Source: Leptospiraceae bacterium
GTDB lineage: Bacteria > Spirochaetota > Leptospiria > Leptospirales > Leptospiraceae
Direction of reading: 5' to 3'
DNA: 64,000 nucleotides
Assembly (NCBI GenBank): GCA_022402465.1
Contig: JAKRSH010000014.1
Coordinates: forward strand, 62,001-126,000
Shown here: positions 60,088-64,000 of the stretch, in pieces
Numbering within the stretch: the first letter of the stretch is position 1
Layout of the letters: each line of letters begins with the position of its first letter
Notes under the pieces: model-generated
What the model saw: the letters and a program-made list of their open reading frames with translations, nothing else
Database searches by the model: none
What the model was told of the DNA's origin: nothing
Made by a program: the position numbers and the translations under genes

Positions 60088-62712
60088 ATGGCTGAATACC
60101 GATTTCGAGACATAGAAAAGAAATGGCAATCCTATTGGAGCAAGAATTCTAGCTTCAAGACGGATGTACATTCAGCTAAGCCTAAATTTTATTGCTTAGA
60201 TATGTTTCCCTACCCTAGTGGTGCAGGACTTCATGTTGGCCATCCAGAGGGTTATACCGCAACTGACTTGATCAGCCGTTATAAGCGTATGAAGGGCTTC
60301 GAAGTACTTCACCCTATGGGCTGGGATGCTTTTGGTTTACCAGCAGAAAGATATGCCATGCAGACTGGCATACATCCTAGAGAAACAACAGAAGCAAATA
60401 CCAACAACTTTCGTAGACAAATCAAAGAACTTGGATTGAGCTATGATTGGGATAGAGAAATTTCCACTACAGATCCTGAATATTTTAAGTTCACGCAATG
60501 GATATTCATTCAAATTTACAATTCGTACTTTGATAGAAGCTCTAAGAAAGCACAATCTATAGAAAAGCTAATCCTTGAATTAGAAAAGTCAGGCTCTAAG
60601 CCTTTTGAAGGCGAAGAAATTCCCGAATCGGAACATTTTTCATCAGGAGAATGGAAGAATTTTACCCCAGCTCGAAAAGATGAGATACTGAGTTACTTTC
60701 GCCTAGTTTACCTTGCCTACATTCCTGTGAACTGGTGTGAGGCATTGGGAACTGTTCTAGCCAATGAGGAAGTGGACGAATGGGTTGGAAAAGGCTACAC
60801 CGTTGAGCGTAGACCTATGAAGCAATACATGATGCGGATTACCGCCTATGCTGAGCGATTGCTGGAGGATTTAAATCTTTGTGAGTGGCCTGTATCCACT
60901 TTGGAAATGCAGAAGAATTGGATTGGCAAAAGTCGTGGATTAGAATTGGATTTTCCTTTAGAGAAGCCTGTTTCTGGTTCTGAATATTCCGAACAAAAGG
61001 TTCGCGTCTTTACCACTCGTCCCGATACAATTTTTGGCGTAAGTTACATGGTTCTTGCTCCAGAACACAAATTAGTTGAATATATTACTACAAATGAACA
61101 CAAAGCGAATGTAGAAAAATACCAAAAAGATACTTCATTAAAGAGTGATTTAGATAGAACTTCATTGAATAAAGATAAATCCGGTGTATTTACTGGATCT
61201 TACTGTTTGAATCCAGCAAACCCCAGCCAGAAGATTCCCATTTATATCTCTGATTATGTTTTAGCTACCTATGGAACAGGTGCTATCATGGCAGTTCCTG
61301 CTCATGACCAAAGAGATTATGAATTTGCTATCAAATACAATCTTCCAATAATTCCTGTTATACTAGGAAATACTGACCAAGAAAGTGCATTTGATTCTAA
61401 AGATTCTGTCTGCATTAACTCTAATTCAGACGAACTAAGATTAAATGATCTAAAATACGAGGAAGCTTTCAAGAAAACTAGCGAGTGGGCTGAATCCAAA
61501 AAAATTGGTAAAACTAAGATTCAATTTAAGCTAAGAGATTGGTTGTTTGCAAGACAAAGGTATTGGGGTGAACCTATCCCCTTAGTTCATTACCCAGATG
61601 GTACAACTCGTCCAATAGCTGAAAGCGAATTACCTTTAACTCTTCCAGACTTAGAAGAGTTCAAGCCTTCTGGAACGGGTGAATCTCCACTTGCTCTCGC
61701 AAAAGACTGGTTAACTTACAAAGATCCTCTAACAGGAATGATTGGTAATCGAGAAACCAATACAATGCCGCAATGGGCTGGTTCTTGTTGGTATTATTTA
61801 CGTTACATAGATCCAAAGAATCCAAATCAAATCTGCGATCCAAAATTAGAAAAAGAGTGGATGCCTGTTGGCTTGTACGTTGGTGGAGCAGAACATGCCG
61901 TATTGCATTTGTTATATTCAAGATTCTGGCATAAGATTCTTCATGACCTAGGACATGTGTCAACAGCAGAACCTTTCCAAAAATTAGTCCACCAAGGATT
62001 AATTCTAGGTGAAGATAAACGGAAAATGTCCAAATCCTTAGGAAATGTAGTAAATCCTGACCAGGTCGTAGAAGAATTTGGCGCTGATTCTTTGCGATTA
62101 TTTGAAATGTTTATGGGGCCCTTTGAGATGGTGAAGCCTTGGTCAACCAAAGGTGTAGAAGGTGTGCATAGATTTCTAGCAAGAGTTTGGCGACTCTTCC
62201 ATCAGGGCAAGGAAGAATCTTTCCGTTTGGATGAGATAGAACCAACTGAGAGTGAACTAAAAGTTCTTAATAAGACAATTCATAAAGTTCAAGAAGATAT
62301 TGAAGGATTTTCCTTTAATACCGCCATCTCGCAGATGATGATACTTGTGAATGAAATTACTCCCTCAGAGAGAAGACCACGTAAAGTACTAGAAACTCTT
62401 TTAATTCTTTTAAATCCTTTTGCGCCTCATATAACTGAAGAATTATGGTCTCTCTGTGGCAAGAAGACAGATCTTGTATTAGAAAAATTTCCTATTGCAG
62501 ATAGTAAATACTTAGTGGATGATGAAATCACTCTTCCCATCCAAGTAAATGGTAAATTACGTGGTGAGGCTCTAGTCCCAAAAGATATTAGCCAAGACGC
62601 CGCAGAAAAAATCGCTCGCGAGCATGATAAAGTGATGCCATTTCTAGAAGGAAAGACAATCCGAAAGATTGTATTTGTTCCGGGTAAAATTCTTAATTTT
62701 GTTGTAAGTTAA
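60088..62712 (+). CDS. leuS: Leucine--tRNA ligase
   Basis: MFPYPSGAGLHVGHPEGYTATDLISRYKRMKGFEVLHPMGWDAFGLPAE; DKRKMSKSLGNVVNPD. Confidence 0.97.
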   Translation: MAEYRFRDIEKKWQSYWSKNSSFKTDVHSAKPKFYCLDMFPYPSGAGLHVGHPEGYTATDLISRYKRMKGFEVLHPMGWDAFGLPAERYAMQTGIHPRETTEANTNNFRRQIKELGLSYDWDREISTTDPEYFKFTQWIFIQIYNSYFDRSSKKAQSIEKLILELEKSGSKPFEGEEIPESEHFSSGEWKNFTPARKDEILSYFRLVYLAYIPVNWCEALGTVLANEEVDEWVGKGYTVERRPMKQYMMRITAYAERLLEDLNLCEWPVSTLEMQKNWIGKSRGLELDFPLEKPVSGSEYSEQKVRVFTTRPDTIFGVSYMVLAPEHKLVEYITTNEHKANVEKYQKDTSLKSDLDRTSLNKDKSGVFTGSYCLNPANPSQKIPIYISDYVLATYGTGAIMAVPAHDQRDYEFAIKYNLPIIPVILGNTDQESAFDSKDSVCINSNSDELRLNDLKYEEAFKKTSEWAESKKIGKTKIQFKLRDWLFARQRYWGEPIPLVHYPDGTTRPIAESELPLTLPDLEEFKPSGTGESPLALAKDWLTYKDPLTGMIGNRETNTMPQWAGSCWYYLRYIDPKNPNQICDPKLEKEWMPVGLYVGGAEHAVLHLLYSRFWHKILHDLGHVSTAEPFQKLVHQGLILGEDKRKMSKSLGNVVNPDQVVEEFGADSLRLFEMFMGPFEMVKPWSTKGVEGVHRFLARVWRLFHQGKEESFRLDEIEPTESELKVLNKTIHKVQEDIEGFSFNTAISQMMILVNEITPSERRPRKVLETLLILLNPFAPHITEELWSLCGKKTDLVLEKFPIADSKYLVDDEITLPIQVNGKLRGEALVPKDISQDAAEKIAREHDKVMPFLEGKTIRKIVFVPGKILNFVVS

Positions 62713-62850
62713 CATCACAGTTTCTTCATTTTGTAATAAGAATAGCCCAGATTAATATATTCTTTGTTTGATTGAAATCTCTTCATCTTTTAAGGTATAA
62801 TTTATTGACAAATACTCAACTAAATTGTTACCATCATATACATATTTAAC

Positions 62851-64000
62851 ATGGTAAATCCTTTGAAAAATTCCTTATTCTTTAAGAAAAGTATTCTAAG
62901 AACTTATCTTTTATATAGTCTTCTGTTTGGTATAGGAATGGGTGTCGCATTCAGACTAATTACACCTTACTTTGTAGACTTCAAATCTGATTTATTGATG
63001 AATCTTTTTACAATTCTTTGTATATCTGCCGGAATTATGGTGGGATATTTTTCATTTTGGATAGGTAAAAATTCATTATTAAAAACCATTTTAAATATAG
63101 GAGATTTTTCTCTTAAATTGGCGCATGGTGATTTCACATCTAAACTAAATATTCCTTCCCAAGACGAAATAGGTGAATTCGTAAACAATTATAATGATTT
63201 AATTGATATTCTAAAAAAATCCATTTTGAATATTCAACAACTATCTATAGAATCTAACTCGTCTATGCAGGAACAAAAAATTGCTACAAATCAACTAACG
63301 GAAAATACACAAAAACTTTCTGAAAGGTATGAAATCATCCAATCTGAAACTGAATCGAATGAAAGTAAACTAAATTATGTAGTTTCTCATTTCAATATAT
63401 TAAGATTTTCAATGGATACACTAACTACTCAAATAGAAAATCTTGCTAGAGTAATTCAGGGAATTAAAGAATCTTCAGATCTGTCAATTCAGAAATCTTT
63501 AATTATTGAGCAAAGAATCCAATCTATTGAAAATAATTTAAATGATGCCAACATTTCTATGGAAAAGATATCTTCTAGTTCTAAAGAAATTTCGAAAATC
63601 ATATCAATCATTCAATCTTTTTCTGATAAAATCAACTTATTAGCGTTAAATGCAGCAATTGAATCAGCTAGAGCTGGGGAAGAAGGTAAAGGATTTGCTG
63701 TTGTTTCAGAAGAGATATCTAAATTAGCAAATCAAACTAGGAATAATATAAAAAATATTAATTCCTTGGTTCTTCTTAATTCACAAGAAGTAAACAACGG
63801 AACTTTAGCCTTTCAAAATTCTGTCGATTCAAGTAAACTACTTATCCTAGAAACTAAATCACTGATTGAATTTTTCGAAAATATGCGTGATAGCATGAGT
63901 ACACAAATAAACAACCACCATTTTGTAGCAAGTGAAGCCAATTCAGGTAAAGAAATATCAATGATAATTCAAAATCATTTAAATGAATACTATGAATCTT
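62851..64000 (+). CDS. Methyl-accepting chemotaxis protein (truncated by window edge)
   Basis: N-terminal TM segments, HAMP-like region, then signalling hairpin [47 protein letters not shown]; runs off the right edge. Confidence 0.92.
   Translation, partial: MVNPLKNSLFFKKSILRTYLLYSLLFGIGMGVAFRLITPYFVDFKSDLLMNLFTILCISAGIMVGYFSFWIGKNSLLKTILNIGDFSLKLAHGDFTSKLNIPSQDEIGEFVNNYNDLIDILKKSILNIQQLSIESNSSMQEQKIATNQLTENTQKLSERYEIIQSETESNESKLNYVVSHFNILRFSMDTLTTQIENLARVIQGIKESSDLSIQKSLIIEQRIQSIENNLNDANISMEKISSSSKEISKIISIIQSFSDKINLLALNAAIESARAGEEGKGFAVVSEEISKLANQTRNNIKNINSLVLLNSQEVNNGTLAFQNSVDSSKLLILETKSLIEFFENMRDSMSTQINNHHFVASEANSGKEISMIIQNHLNEYYES

Noticed and set aside
1-64000. Prophage, IS element or CRISPR array as the source of novelty
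   Set aside because: No transposase, integrase, terminal inverted repeats, phage structural genes or regularly spaced direct repeats were seen. The T4-like topoisomerase genes stand alone.
1-64000. tRNA or rRNA genes
   Set aside because: Reading the intergenic regions gave no cloverleaf-like sequence or rRNA core; a tRNAscan-SE/barrnap run would be decisive.

Overview
AT-rich, densely coded bacterial chromosomal window, very probably Leptospira. The taxon is inferred from an FcpA-like flagellar coiling protein, two DUF1577-like paralogs, a HemO-type heme oxygenase and many spirochete-style lipoproteins. Housekeeping genes: valS (truncated at the left edge), gltX, polA, leuS, dprA, folK, and a sulfate ABC operon. 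A methyl-accepting chemotaxis protein is truncated at the right edge. No rRNA, tRNA, CRISPR array, IS element or intact prophage was recognised. Items most worth a second look: (1) a 2000-aa secreted/outer-membrane-like protein built from aromatic FPFYY-type repeats, with internal duplications of 393 bp and 546 bp period, translationally coupled to a 799-aa membrane-anchored protein; (2) a predicted lipoprotein with a near-perfect Kunitz/BPTI domain whose GPCKA inhibitory loop matches BPTI; (3) a two-gene type IIA topoisomerase resembling phage T4 gp52/gp39; (4) two YcgR/PilZ-like DUF1577 paralogs whose RxxxR and [D/N]xSxxG motifs are about 180 residues apart; (5) an operon of a DegT-fold protein lacking the PLP lysine, an ATP-grasp protein and an FeS photolyase; (6) an unannotated sRNA candidate with promoter, hairpin and terminator at about 52.75 kb; (7) tandem palindromic operators upstream of a metallo-hydrolase gene; (8) decayed DUF3703 and YeiH genes downstream of the sulfate operon. 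All family calls come from reading the sequence; no database search was run.
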